DNA of 64,000 bases from Hafnia alvei (GTDB lineage Bacteria; Pseudomonadota; Gammaproteobacteria; Enterobacterales; Enterobacteriaceae): assembly GCF_034424155.1 (NCBI RefSeq), contig NZ_CP139992.1:62001-126000 (forward strand), written 5' to 3'. Made by a program: the position numbers and the translations under genes. Of the stretch, positions 20,462 to 29,139 are shown piece by piece. The notes beneath the pieces were generated by a model that was not told the DNA's origin, made no database searches, and saw only the letters and a list, made by a program, of their open reading frames with translations. Position 1 is the stretch's first letter, and each line of letters begins with the position of its first letter.

Positions 20462-20505
20462 AGATCAAGTTTTTAACATCAAGGCTTGACCATGCTACGG
20501 CTGGT
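20450..20505 (+). terminator. Two-step stem-loop at the gpsA 3' end (possible terminator)
   Basis: Perfect 9-bp arms ACCAGCCGT (20450-20458) and ACGGCTGGT (20497-20505) enclose an inner TCAAG/CTTGA stem. The outer arm begins inside the last codons of gpsA. The following T content is weak, so it may be an end-protecting structure rather than an efficient terminator. Confidence 0.45.
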
Positions 20506-20583
20506 CTGATTAATTGTTGTCTGAATTATAACTATAGCTGATATAGTAACGGCAGCAATTAAATTGATTGAAGGGAGTGTTGT

Positions 20584-21405
20584 ATGTCGATAGAAGAACT
20601 AGAACAAATCTGGCAATGCATCAAAACCGAGGCGCGTGGTTTAGCCGAGTGTGAGCCGATGCTGGCTAGCTTCTATCACGCAACACTCCTTAAGCATGAA
20701 AATTTGGGCAGTGCACTGAGCTATATTCTGGCGAATAAACTGGCCAATGCCATTATGCCAGCGATTGCTATTCGCGAAGTGGTGGAAGAGGCGTATCGCG
20801 CCGACACCAATATGACCGACTACGCGGCACGCGATATTCTCGCGGTTCGCCAGCGAGATCCTGCGGTAGATAAATACTCCACGCCATTGCTTTACCTGAA
20901 AGGTTTTCATGCCTTGCAGGCCTACCGAATTGGTCATTGGCTGTGGTCGCAAGATCGCAAAGCGCTGGCTATTTACCTGCAAAATCAAATCTCGGTTGTT
21001 TTTGGCGTTGATATTCATCCTGCGGCGCGAATTGGTTGTGGGATCATGCTCGATCATGCGACGGGTATTGTGATCGGCGAAACGGCCGTGGTTGAAAACG
21101 ACGTGTCTATTCTGCAATCCGTGACGCTAGGTGGTACGGGTAAAGAAGGGGGCGATCGTCATCCGAAGATCCGTGAAGGCGTTATGATCGGCGCGGGTGC
21201 TAAAATTCTGGGTAATATCGAAGTGGGTCGCGGAGCCAAGATTGGTGCAGGTTCAGTGGTTCTACATCCTATTCCTGCTCATACCACGGCGGCGGGTGTG
21301 CCTGCGCGCATCGTGGGGCGTCCTGAAAGTGAAAAACCGTCCATGGATATGGATCAGTTGTTTAACGGTTCACACGATGGTTTTGAGTTCGGCGACGGAA
21401 TTTAA
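20584..21405 (+). CDS. cysE: Serine O-acetyltransferase CysE
   Basis: CysE acetylates L-serine with acetyl-CoA to O-acetylserine, the first committed step of cysteine synthesis; it is feedback inhibited by cysteine. The 273-residue protein has an N-terminal helical domain and a C-terminal left-handed beta-helix with hexapeptide repeats (about 140-250), including LDHATGIVIGETAVV and the GGTGKEGGDRHP loop. AAGGGAG upstream supports the ATG. It is separated from gpsA by about 120 bases and probably has its own promoter. Confidence 0.97.
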   Translation: MSIEELEQIWQCIKTEARGLAECEPMLASFYHATLLKHENLGSALSYILANKLANAIMPAIAIREVVEEAYRADTNMTDYAARDILAVRQRDPAVDKYSTPLLYLKGFHALQAYRIGHWLWSQDRKALAIYLQNQISVVFGVDIHPAARIGCGIMLDHATGIVIGETAVVENDVSILQSVTLGGTGKEGGDRHPKIREGVMIGAGAKILGNIEVGRGAKIGAGSVVLHPIPAHTTAAGVPARIVGRPESEKPSMDMDQLFNGSHDGFEFGDGI

Positions 21406-21465
21406 CGGCAGGTTCATTTCATTCTACGGGGCAGACACTCGCCTGCCTCGCATATCACAGTAAAC

Positions 21466-21939
21466 TTACTCTTTGAGCAAAGCACCTTCGTAGCCTAATT
21501 GGCGCCATGCTTCGTAAACCACCACTGAAACTGCGTTAGACAGGTTCATGCTGCGGCTGCTAGCAAGCATCGGGATGCGGATCTTCTGCTGTGCAGGAAG
21601 TGCATCCAAAATGTAGGCGGGTAGGCCACGTGTTTCTGGGCCAAATACCAAATAATCTCCGGCCTGATAGCTCACAGCGCTGTGCGCTGGAGTCCCTTTA
21701 GTGGTCAATGCAAATAGGCGTTCTGGTTTTTCGCTATCGAGAAATGCTTGATAGTCATGGTGTTTCTTCAGCGTAGCAAATTCGTGATAGTCCAAACCTG
21801 CGCGGCGTAAGCGTTTGTCATCCCATGTGAAGCCTAAAGGCTCAATGAGGTGCAAGCTAAAGCCAGTATTGGCGCAAAGACGGATGATATTGCCGGTATT
21901 CGGTGGGATTTCAGGTTCAAATAAAACGATATTAAGCAT
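21466..21939 (-). CDS. trmL: tRNA (cytidine/uridine-2'-O-)-methyltransferase TrmL
   Basis: TrmL 2'-O-methylates the wobble base (position 34) of two tRNA-Leu isoacceptors. The 157-residue SPOUT protein shows [13 protein letters not shown] near the N-terminus, FGPETRGLP, and the knot motif [22 protein letters not shown] 21939 is chosen because the family starts [14 protein letters not shown]; the frame has another ATG ten codons earlier. It converges with cysE and is followed directly by cpxA on the same strand side, a junction unlike E. coli. Confidence 0.96.
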   Translation of the reverse strand: MLNIVLFEPEIPPNTGNIIRLCANTGFSLHLIEPLGFTWDDKRLRRAGLDYHEFATLKKHHDYQAFLDSEKPERLFALTTKGTPAHSAVSYQAGDYLVFGPETRGLPAYILDALPAQQKIRIPMLASSRSMNLSNAVSVVVYEAWRQLGYEGALLKE

Positions 21940-21981
21940 GTGATGCGCCCCCAAGGTCAGGGGGCGCATTATACTCCAAAC

Positions 21982-23352
21982 TTATCGCGTATAAAGCGGA
22001 AGCCAAAGTGTCAGGCGTAAACCACCCAATGGGCTGTCTTCGGCTTTCACCCAGCCGTTATGCTGTTCAACAACGGTTTCTACGATGGCGAGTCCCAAGC
22101 CGGTTCCTCCTGACTCGCGATCGCGCGCTTCATCGGTGCGGTAGAACGGCCGGAAAATTTGCTCACGATCTTCTGGAGCAACGCCCGGACCATCATCATC
22201 AACATGGATAGTGATGCCCTGATTGTCGCAGCTAAACGTCACCGCAATTTGATGGTGAGAGTAACGTAGCGCGTTACGCACGATATTTTCAACCGCGCTA
22301 TCCAGAGCTGCATGGCTGCCAAATAACGGCCAAGGTCCCGGAGGGCTGATGATCTCTAACGTTTTCCCAACCTGCTCAGCCTCAAACTTCGCGTTGTCTA
22401 ACACGTCATCCCAAAGCTCATCGGCTTTCAAATGCTCGCGTTCTAGCTCGGTTTTATGCTGATTGCGTGATAACGCCAACAGGTCGTTAATCATGCTGTC
22501 GAGGCGATGCGCCTCCATCTCAATGCGTGAAAGCTCGTTGTATTCACCGTGGCGACGACGCATCAGCGCAGTGGCAAGCTGCAAGCGCGTGAGCGGCGTT
22601 CTTAGCTCATGCGAAATATCAGAGATCAAACGCTGCTGTGCATTAACCATACGCTCAAGCGCGCTAACCATTTGGTTAAAGCTGGCGCCTGTGGCTAAGA
22701 ATTCCTGTGGGCCAGCCTCGAGTTCTGGATGCTGTTTAAGGTTACCGCTGGCAACATCATCGGCGGCGTTTTTAAGCTTACGAGCGGGGCTTGCGAGGCT
22801 CCATGCGAGCCAAAGCAGCAATGGTGAGCTGATAAGCATGGTGACAAGTAGCAGCAACAGCGGTCGGTCAAACATCAGGTTGATGAAATCAGACTGAGGG
22901 CTGCTTGCTGGGCGAACCAGATAGAGCTGATAGTTATCTTCGCCATCACGAATAGGAAATGGCCCGAGCATTTCAAGTCGGCCATATTTTTTCTTTTTCG
23001 GCTGGTCTGCGTTATCAGACTGGCCGATAAAGTTACGTACAATCTGCATTTCATTGCGTTGAGCGCCAATAACGCGCCCTTCGCTTGTCACCAGCAGAAG
23101 GCGTTGACCCGGAGGTGACCATTTATCAATGGCGCGGAACAAACGACGCCACCACATCAAGTCATTCGCCGGATCAACAGCTAGCTCTGCTTCTACGTGC
23201 TGCTCCAGCATAATGCCTTGACGGCGTTCACTGTCCAGTAATGAGGTTAGCTGGCGCGAGTCGAGCTTTGGCAGCATGAGCACCACCATTAGAACTAACG
23301 CCAGCGTTAACCAGAAAATGGCAAAGATACGTGCCGTAAGGCTATTAATCAT
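21982..23352 (-). CDS. cpxA: Envelope-stress sensor histidine kinase CpxA
   Basis: CpxA senses envelope protein misfolding and phosphorylates CpxR. The 456-residue product has transmembrane helices at about 7-29 and 163-186 flanking a periplasmic domain, then a HAMP linker, the dimerisation helix SDISHELRTPLTRLQ with phospho-acceptor His 248, and an ATPase domain with the N, G1 (DDDGPGV) and G2 (GGTGLGLAI) boxes. The start ATG overlaps the cpxR stop as ATGA, so the longer frame to 23400 is not used. Confidence 0.98.
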   Translation of the reverse strand: MINSLTARIFAIFWLTLALVLMVVLMLPKLDSRQLTSLLDSERRQGIMLEQHVEAELAVDPANDLMWWRRLFRAIDKWSPPGQRLLLVTSEGRVIGAQRNEMQIVRNFIGQSDNADQPKKKKYGRLEMLGPFPIRDGEDNYQLYLVRPASSPQSDFINLMFDRPLLLLLVTMLISSPLLLWLAWSLASPARKLKNAADDVASGNLKQHPELEAGPQEFLATGASFNQMVSALERMVNAQQRLISDISHELRTPLTRLQLATALMRRRHGEYNELSRIEMEAHRLDSMINDLLALSRNQHKTELEREHLKADELWDDVLDNAKFEAEQVGKTLEIISPPGPWPLFGSHAALDSAVENIVRNALRYSHHQIAVTFSCDNQGITIHVDDDGPGVAPEDREQIFRPFYRTDEARDRESGGTGLGLAIVETVVEQHNGWVKAEDSPLGGLRLTLWLPLYTR

Positions 23353-24047
23353 GAAACAGACACCATCAGATAACCGCGACCACGCAGCGTTTTGAACCAA
23401 GGCTGACCATCTTTACGTTCTGGCAGCTTACGGCGCAGGTTAGAAATATGCATATCAATCGCGCGGTCAAAAGGTGTCAGGCGTTTGCCGAGCACTTCTT
23501 GGCTTAAATGTTCACGTGACACCACCTGACCCAAATGCTGTGCCAGCAAATAGAGCAAGGTAAATTCAGTGCCGGTGAGCTCTAAGGTTTCCCCATCAAA
23601 GCTGGCTTCCTGACGCCCAGGATTGAGCAGCAGGTGATCCACTTCCAGCGTTGGCGCATTGCTTTCGTTACTTTGCTGCTGTTCGTTCCAGTTGGAGCGA
23701 CGCAGAATGGCACGAATACGCGCAACCAGTTCACGATCGTTAAATGGTTTTGGCAGATAGTCATCTGCACCAAGCTCAAGACCCAATACGCGGTCCAGTT
23801 CGCTGCCGCGAGCCGTGAGCATAATTACCGGCGTTTGATGATGCTGACGCACTTCTTTCAAAGTATCGATACCGTTTTTCTTTGGCATCATTACGTCGAG
23901 CAATAATAGATCAATGCTGGAATCTAAAAGTTCCAGAGCCTGTTCGCCATCGTGCGCTACCACGACGCTAAAACCTTCTAAATCAAGCAGTTCTTGCAAC
24001 AGTGACGTCAGTTCGCGATCGTCATCAACCAGTAAAATTTTATTCAT
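23349..24047 (-). CDS. cpxR: Envelope-stress response regulator CpxR
   Basis: CpxR is an OmpR-family regulator that binds GTAAA-N5-GTAAA sites when phosphorylated. The 232-residue protein has a receiver domain with phospho-acceptor Asp 51 (LLLLDVMMP), acidic DDD at 8-10 and Lys in LPKPFNDRE, then a winged-helix DNA-binding domain (about 130-230). Its promoter faces cpxP across a 148-base region that contains a perfect CpxR site, consistent with autoregulation. Confidence 0.98.
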   Translation of the reverse strand: MNKILLVDDDRELTSLLQELLDLEGFSVVVAHDGEQALELLDSSIDLLLLDVMMPKKNGIDTLKEVRQHHQTPVIMLTARGSELDRVLGLELGADDYLPKPFNDRELVARIRAILRRSNWNEQQQSNESNAPTLEVDHLLLNPGRQEASFDGETLELTGTEFTLLYLLAQHLGQVVSREHLSQEVLGKRLTPFDRAIDMHISNLRRKLPERKDGQPWFKTLRGRGYLMVSVS

Positions 24048-24100
24048 AGGTGTTTACCTCCTGACGCAAAATACGACAACAAGTGCCGCTATTCCATGAC

Positions 24101-24115
24101 TTTACTTAGTTTTAC
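24101..24115 (-). promoter_or_regulatory. CpxR box between cpxR and cpxP
   Basis: Read on the minus strand, the sequence is GTAAA-ACTAA-GTAAA, an exact match to the established CpxR consensus GTAAA-N5-GTAAA. It lies in the divergent cpxR/cpxP region and can serve both autoregulation and cpxP induction. Confidence 0.9.
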
Positions 24116-24195
24116 ATGCACTGACGCTAGTTTTCAGGCCCCGAGTTACACTGATTCTCGTTGATTCACATAAGCGAGCCAAAGCAAAGGAGTAG

Positions 24196-24672
24196 ATGAT
24201 GCGTAAAGTAACCTCGTTAGCCATGACTTTGATGCTTGCGATGGCCTCTACCGCAGCATTTGCCGATGGCACTCAACAAAACGGTATGTTGTATCAAAGT
24301 ATGGATCATAACCGCATGTTTGACGGTGTGAATCTTACCGAACATCAGCGCCAACAAATGCGCGATTTGATGCAACTAGCGCGACACGATTTACCCCGCG
24401 TTGATATAGCGGAGGCTGAAGCCATGCATAATCTGGTAACGGCAGAAAAGTTCGATGAAGCCGCAGTGCGGCAGTTAGCCGAAAAAATGGCTCAGGAGAG
24501 TATAAACCGTCAGGTTGAAATGGCGAAAATTCGCAACCAGATGTACAACCTGCTGACTCCCGAGCAAAAGGCCCAGTTAAATGAGCGTTACCAGCAACGC
24601 ATTGCCAGTTGGCAGCAGCAGGTAGCGACCATGCAGAATACTTCAGCCCTGAAGTTAGGTACGAAAGAGTAG
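24196..24672 (+). CDS. cpxP: Periplasmic Cpx inhibitor and chaperone CpxP
   Basis: CpxP is a periplasmic LTXXQ-family protein that dampens CpxA and helps deliver misfolded proteins to DegP. The 158-residue precursor has a signal peptide cleaved near AAFA-D, then two LTxxQ-type repeats, LTEHQRQQM and LTPEQKAQL, within an all-helical domain. Two adjacent ATG codons (24196 and 24199) follow GGAG; the second has slightly better spacing. The mRNA 3' end encodes the CpxQ small RNA. Confidence 0.96.
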   Translation: MMRKVTSLAMTLMLAMASTAAFADGTQQNGMLYQSMDHNRMFDGVNLTEHQRQQMRDLMQLARHDLPRVDIAEAEAMHNLVTAEKFDEAAVRQLAEKMAQESINRQVEMAKIRNQMYNLLTPEQKAQLNERYQQRIASWQQQVATMQNTSALKLGTKE

Positions 24673-24679
24673 CACCCTG

Positions 24680-24738
24680 TTTTTCCTTGCCATAGACACC
24701 ATCCCTGTCTTCCCCACCTTACGGTGGGGTTTTTTTTG
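24680..24738 (+). ncRNA. cpxQ: CpxQ-type sRNA from the cpxP 3' UTR
   Basis: The segment after the cpxP stop contains the TTTTCCTTGCCATAGACACC block and CATCCCTGTCTTCCCC, which I recall as essentially identical to E. coli CpxQ, an Hfq-dependent RNA released by RNase E from cpxP mRNA. It ends in the intrinsic terminator CCCCACC-TTAC-GGTGGGG followed by eight T residues. Conservation beyond the terminator, in otherwise untranslated sequence, supports function. The processed 5' end is inferred. Confidence 0.85.
24712..24737 (+). terminator. cpxP/CpxQ rho-independent terminator
   Basis: The 7-bp stem CCCCACC / GGTGGGG with a TTAC loop is followed by T8. It provides the Hfq-binding tail of CpxQ and separates cpxP from the convergent sulfatase gene. 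Confidence 0.95.
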
Positions 24739-24754
24739 TCTAAATTTTTGAGGG

Positions 24755-26482
24755 TTATGGAGCGCTGTGTCTTGATGCCGCGTGTAGTTCCCCGTAGATA
24801 TAGTTCTTATAGCTCCCCACGAGTTTTTGGTCGGCGCAGTCGTTGAGTTCACCTTTGCAAAGGTGGCGCATTTCGATATTTGCGCGATAAAACGGCGAAA
24901 CGTTTAAATTGGCATGTTCTAAAACCATCCCACCTAGGAAGGCAATATCCGTCATTCGCCCTAAATCGGTAACGGCTGGCGAGTTGGTGTTATCACGCAG
25001 ACTAAATTGGGTTAAATGCATCGGGTCTGACAGCGTGGTGGTGTAGCCATTGGCCCAATCAATAGCAGGCTGGTGATCGCCAAAATGCATAAAAATGGTC
25101 GGTTTCTGGCGTGTATCAACAAAGTGGAAGAAATCCGCTAGTGCGGCATCAGATGTCTTTATTTTTTCCACATAGTGGCTGAACTCACCAGCAGAACCAC
25201 TATTTTTTACGTAGTTTGCTAGATGATAATCGTCGCTGTGCTTTTCATCATAAGGACCGTGTTCATACATGGTTAACGCATATATAAACAGCGGTTTATC
25301 TGTCTTTTTCGACATGATTTGCTTGACGTATTTCAACATGTCGGCGGTGCTGATGTGCCAAAGGTTATCCTCAAGTTTACCGGGATATCCCAGTTCTTGT
25401 GGCTGAAGGATTTGGTCGATTCCCATCTCGTGGTAGGCATGGCCTGCGTTATAGGCTGATTTATTAAATGGTGTAAGCACGATGGTGTAATAACCATTGT
25501 TTTTCATCTGCTGAAATAAACTGTCATTAACGTGGTCGACAGCAGAATAGAAAACGGAGTTTTTCATGGCACCAAAATCATCGCTGCGTAAGCCGGTTAA
25601 CAGGGCGAATTCAGATAGCCACGTACCGCCACCAAATGTTTGTACGCGCATTGGCGTATGTGCTTTTACGTTACCGCCATGCTCAAACATGGTGAGACTT
25701 GGTATCATTTTCGGATCGGGTACCGAATAGAGTCGAGGATCGACCGTAGACTCTTGTAGCAAGACGATGATATCTGGATGTTGGCTGTTGCTAGCGGCGT
25801 GGAGATTTAACGCAGCGGCTCGCTGTTTAAAATATTCGGCAGTTTCGCCGCTAAAAGTGGGAGGCTCATAGCCAACTTCACTGGCTGACATCACAAGGTT
25901 TGAAACAACGCCAGTTCCCCCTGGAAGCGTTGTGGCCCAAACGTGCTGATACTGTGTGACACACAGCGCGACCAATGCCCCACCGACAACGATCATTCCT
26001 GCCCCGGACCACCATACGCGACCGTTGGTCTTGCGCTGGGCTGCACGCCATGTCACAACCACCGTGGCCACTATCCATACCAGCAACCCGAATATGGCCA
26101 GCCCTGCTGAAGGGTAATGCAGCAGCGTGGCAGTATTGGAAGGATCGGCAGCCAGATAGATGTCAGGAAACATTAAATGGTCTTTGTAATAGTGGACTTT
26201 TAGCTGGTTAATAAACTGCAGCACGATAACCAAAAGGCTACTGATCGATAGGGCAAATAGGGCTCTGCCTGAAAGCAAATAGAAAAAGCCGACAGTGAAA
26301 ATAAATGCACTGAATGCGGCGACTGCCGGATAGACGGCCGATGGCGTATTGCCTCCAAGGATGACAATTGCAACGATGACTAAAAGCAGGCTGTATGACC
26401 ATGTTTTAGGGCTTTGCTTAACTTGGTTTAACGTTGAACTCTTTGACTGCTGGCTTGATGCGGGTGAGCGAAAATGGCCCAT
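24755..26482 (-). CDS. LTA-synthase-family membrane sulfatase (function unknown)
   Basis: This 575-residue protein has about five N-terminal transmembrane helices (29-45, 53-72, 76-95, 127-147, 158-177) and a periplasmic sulfatase-fold domain (about 235-540), the layout of LtaS and OpgB phosphoglycerol transferases. Visible active-site elements are IIVLLQES (metal Glu 244), GGGTWLSEF with Thr 287 at the nucleophile position, and MHFGDHQPA with metal-binding Asp-His. It is likely to transfer phosphoglycerol or phosphoethanolamine to an envelope glycan, but the acceptor is not predictable. E. coli has no gene at this position between cpxP and fieF, so it is an accessory insertion. Confidence 0.75.
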   Translation of the reverse strand: MGHFRSPASSQQSKSSTLNQVKQSPKTWSYSLLLVIVAIVILGGNTPSAVYPAVAAFSAFIFTVGFFYLLSGRALFALSISSLLVIVLQFINQLKVHYYKDHLMFPDIYLAADPSNTATLLHYPSAGLAIFGLLVWIVATVVVTWRAAQRKTNGRVWWSGAGMIVVGGALVALCVTQYQHVWATTLPGGTGVVSNLVMSASEVGYEPPTFSGETAEYFKQRAAALNLHAASNSQHPDIIVLLQESTVDPRLYSVPDPKMIPSLTMFEHGGNVKAHTPMRVQTFGGGTWLSEFALLTGLRSDDFGAMKNSVFYSAVDHVNDSLFQQMKNNGYYTIVLTPFNKSAYNAGHAYHEMGIDQILQPQELGYPGKLEDNLWHISTADMLKYVKQIMSKKTDKPLFIYALTMYEHGPYDEKHSDDYHLANYVKNSGSAGEFSHYVEKIKTSDAALADFFHFVDTRQKPTIFMHFGDHQPAIDWANGYTTTLSDPMHLTQFSLRDNTNSPAVTDLGRMTDIAFLGGMVLEHANLNVSPFYRANIEMRHLCKGELNDCADQKLVGSYKNYIYGELHAASRHSAP

Positions 26483-26814
26483 GATGATCTATGCCTCAGG
26501 CGATTTAATTTCATAGAAGAGCACATCATGTTGCTGCGTCATTCAATGGCATGTAAATCAGTATGATTAAAAGCTGCTCAAATATCGGTGGTTGCCGATT
26601 TTGCGGATATGGCCGTCTGGGTGATAACAATTGATGCGGCAAATTAAGATGATCGAAGTGAGAGAGTTGGTCAAGCTGTCGCCGAGCAGATATATCTTTC
26701 CAAACGTAACATGGCATGATGCTAATCCGACGTGAACCGCGTCATTTTCCAACAGGCTTTTTTTTGTCATTAATTCGCTATACTGAACAGCCCTAATCGT
26801 TAAAGGAAATTTTC
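26483..26814. other. Intergenic region between LtaS-like gene and fieF
   Basis: This 332-base divergent gap carries the promoters of both genes. A TATACT -10-like hexamer at 26779-26784 precedes fieF, but no good -35 is at standard distance, and AAAGGA lies upstream of the fieF ATG. Two overlapping minus-strand frames of 63-67 codons lack plausible start signals and are not called. No repeat was seen. Confidence 0.5.
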
Positions 26815-27717
26815 ATGGACCAGCAGTATGCACGGTTAGTCAAAACCGCTGCGCTGGGAGCCACGGTAACTGCCACCGCTCTCCTTATTATTAAAACGCT
26901 TGCCTGGTGGCATACTGGCTCGGTGAGCCTATTGGCGTCGCTGGTGGATTCTGTGGTTGATATCGCAGCCTCGTTGACAAACCTGTTTGTGGTTCGCTAT
27001 TCCCTTCAGCCTGCGGATGAAGAACACACGTTTGGTCACGGTAAAGCCGAATCGCTGGCCGCGCTGGCTCAAAGTATGTTTATTTCTGGCTCTGCGCTGT
27101 TTTTGTTCCTTACTGGGTTTCAGCACCTTATCAATCCAGAGCCGATGACCGATCCCGGCCTAGGGATTGGAGTCACCATTATCGCTTTAGCCTGTACGAT
27201 GGTGTTGGTCACTTTCCAGCGTTGGGTAGTGCGTAAAACGCGTAGTCAGGCAGTGCGTGCCGATATGCTGCATTATCAGTCCGACGTGATGATGAACGGC
27301 GCGATTCTTATTTCTCTGGGGCTGAGCTGGTATGGCTTTACTCGCGCAGACTCCCTATTTGCCCTGGGAATTGGGGTTTATATCTTGTATAGCGCGCTGC
27401 GTATGGGATATGAAGCCGTACAGTCTTTGTTGGATCGGGCGTTGGACGACGATGAAAGACAAGCGATCATTGATATTGTGCACGCATGGCCGGGCGTTAG
27501 CGGCGTGCATGATCTAAGAACCCGTCAATCTGGGCCGACTCGTTTTATTCAGTTACATATTGAGATGGACGATAACCTGCCTTTAATTCAGGCTCATGGC
27601 ATTGCTGAACAAGTTGAGCAGGCGATTTTGCGACGTTTCCCTGGTTCAGACGTGATTATCCATCAAGACCCCTGTTCGGTGGTGCCTGATGGGCAAAAAG
27701 GGCATTGGGAGCTCTAA
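26815..27717 (+). CDS. fieF: Cation-efflux (Fe2+/Zn2+) pump FieF
   Basis: FieF is a homodimeric cation diffusion facilitator that exports Zn2+ and Fe2+ in exchange for protons. The 300-residue protein has six transmembrane helices and a cytoplasmic C-terminal domain (about 210-290). Transport-site residues Asp 45 and Asp 49 are in [13 protein letters not shown], and the partner His and Asp are in [16 protein letters not shown] matches the family cytoplasmic loop. Position before pfkA matches E. coli. Confidence 0.96.
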   Translation: MDQQYARLVKTAALGATVTATALLIIKTLAWWHTGSVSLLASLVDSVVDIAASLTNLFVVRYSLQPADEEHTFGHGKAESLAALAQSMFISGSALFLFLTGFQHLINPEPMTDPGLGIGVTIIALACTMVLVTFQRWVVRKTRSQAVRADMLHYQSDVMMNGAILISLGLSWYGFTRADSLFALGIGVYILYSALRMGYEAVQSLLDRALDDDERQAIIDIVHAWPGVSGVHDLRTRQSGPTRFIQLHIEMDDNLPLIQAHGIAEQVEQAILRRFPGSDVIIHQDPCSVVPDGQKGHWEL

Positions 27718-27815
27718 TCACGGCTAAACTATAAGAAATAATGTTATTAGTGTGGTGGGTTTCTAAATTTATTCTTTAAGTGCTTGGGAATTTTTTTACC
27801 ACAAACTAGACTGAC

Positions 27816-27829
27816 CTGAATCAATTCAG
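27816..27829. promoter_or_regulatory. Cra (FruR) operator upstream of pfkA
   Basis: CTGAATCAATTCAG is a palindromic match to the Cra operator type (TGAAWC-N-TTNA) and matches my recollection of the E. coli pfkA operator. It covers the expected -35 position of the promoter whose extended -10 is TGATATAAT (27841-27849), consistent with Cra repression of pfkA. Confidence 0.8.
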
Positions 27830-27840
27830 CTGGATAACTT

Positions 27841-27849
27841 TGATATAAT
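27841..27849 (+). promoter_or_regulatory. pfkA promoter, extended -10
   Basis: TGA-TATAAT is a perfect -10 with the TGN extension. The -35 position, 17 bases upstream, falls inside the Cra operator. The leader to the ATG at 27973 is about 115 bases. Confidence 0.7.
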
Positions 27850-27972
27850 ATTCAGCAGTAGCAGCGATAAACGTTCATTTTTTATACCTGTGTCCTGTAC
27901 CACATATAATAACGTTTAGCGCGATGGCGAAAACAATTCTTAAGAATAGCATCTACAAGCTCAGAGGTAGTC

Positions 27973-28935
27973 ATGATCAAGAAAATCGGTGTATTGACGA
28001 GTGGCGGTGACGCTCCAGGTATGAACGCTGCGATCCGTGGTGTTGTACGTGCAGCGTTAGCGAAAGGGTTAGAAGTCTACGGTATTGAGGACGGCTACCT
28101 TGGCTTGTACGAAGGTCGAATGAAGCAGCTGGATCGCTCTAGCGTTTCTGACATGATTAACCGCGGTGGTACTTTCTTGGGTTCTGCGCGTTTCCCAGAA
28201 TTCCGTGACGATAAAGTCCGTGAGAAAGCCGTTGATAACATGCGTAAAGTGGGTTTAGACGCATTGGTTGTTATCGGTGGTGATGGTTCATACATGGGGG
28301 CGAAGCGCATCACTGAAATGGGTTTCCCTTGCATTGGTTTGCCTGGCACCATTGATAACGACGTCGCCGGTACCGACTACACCATCGGTTACTTCACCGC
28401 GTTAGAAACCGTGGTTGAAGCGATTGACCGTCTGCGTGATACCTCTTCTTCCCACCAGCGTATCTCTATCGTTGAGGTGATGGGCCGCTACTGTGGCGAT
28501 TTGACCCTGGCGGCGGCGATTGCCGGTGGCTGTGAGTTCATCGTTCTGCCAGAAGTTGAGTTCAAACGCGAAGATCTGGTTAACGAAATCAAAGCGGGCA
28601 TCATCAAGGGTAAAAAACACGCGATTGTGGCTATCACCGAGCATATCTGTGATATCGATGAGTTGGCGAAACACATCGAGCAAGAGACCGGTCGCGAAAC
28701 TCGCGCAACGGTACTGGGCCACATCCAGCGCGGTGGTGCGCCGGTTGCTTATGACCGCATTTTGGCTTCCCGTATGGGTGCATACTCCATTGAACTGCTG
28801 CTGCAGGGCTATGGCGGTCGTTGCGTCGGTATTCAGAACGAAAAACTGGTTCACCATGACATCATCGACGCCGTTGAAAACATGAAGCGTCCGTTTAAAG
28901 GTGACTGGTTAGAAACTGCGAAAATGCTGTACTAA
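27973..28935 (+). CDS. pfkA: 6-phosphofructokinase I PfkA
   Basis: PfkA phosphorylates fructose 6-phosphate with ATP in the committing step of glycolysis; the tetramer is activated by ADP and inhibited by PEP. The 320-residue protein shows the ATP-site [11 protein letters not shown], the GGDGSYMGA loop, catalytic [11 protein letters not shown] (Asp 127 region) and the effector-site [14 protein letters not shown] precedes the ATG. The gene is preceded by a Cra-controlled promoter and followed by a strong terminator. Confidence 0.98.
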   Translation: MIKKIGVLTSGGDAPGMNAAIRGVVRAALAKGLEVYGIEDGYLGLYEGRMKQLDRSSVSDMINRGGTFLGSARFPEFRDDKVREKAVDNMRKVGLDALVVIGGDGSYMGAKRITEMGFPCIGLPGTIDNDVAGTDYTIGYFTALETVVEAIDRLRDTSSSHQRISIVEVMGRYCGDLTLAAAIAGGCEFIVLPEVEFKREDLVNEIKAGIIKGKKHAIVAITEHICDIDELAKHIEQETGRETRATVLGHIQRGGAPVAYDRILASRMGAYSIELLLQGYGGRCVGIQNEKLVHHDIIDAVENMKRPFKGDWLETAKMLY

Positions 28936-28967
28936 TCGTTTCACAAACAGACAGTGAATCTGATTCT

Positions 28968-28992
28968 AAAAGCCCCGTCTTGGGGCTTTTTG
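28968..28992 (+). terminator. pfkA rho-independent terminator
   Basis: The stem AAAAGCCCC / GGGGCTTTT with a GTCTT loop ends in a T run. It lies 33 bases after the pfkA stop. Confidence 0.93.
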
Positions 28993-29139
28993 CTTATCTC
29001 TACGAATAAATCCCCTGAGTAAAACGCTTTTTATTATTCCCTGAAGGCATAACTGTATCTTTTTTATTCTTTAATGATTCCTCAGGTTTCTGGCAGGCTC
29101 TACCTTAACTTCTTGGGGACAAAGTTTTGGAGAGCGGTG

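Noticed and set aside
26526-26770. Overlapping minus-strand frames of 63-67 codons upstream of fieF
   Set aside because: Two frames overlap each other, neither has a start signal, and composition is not coding-like.
28402-28857. 151-codon frame antisense to pfkA
   Set aside because: Antisense shadow of a highly conserved gene.
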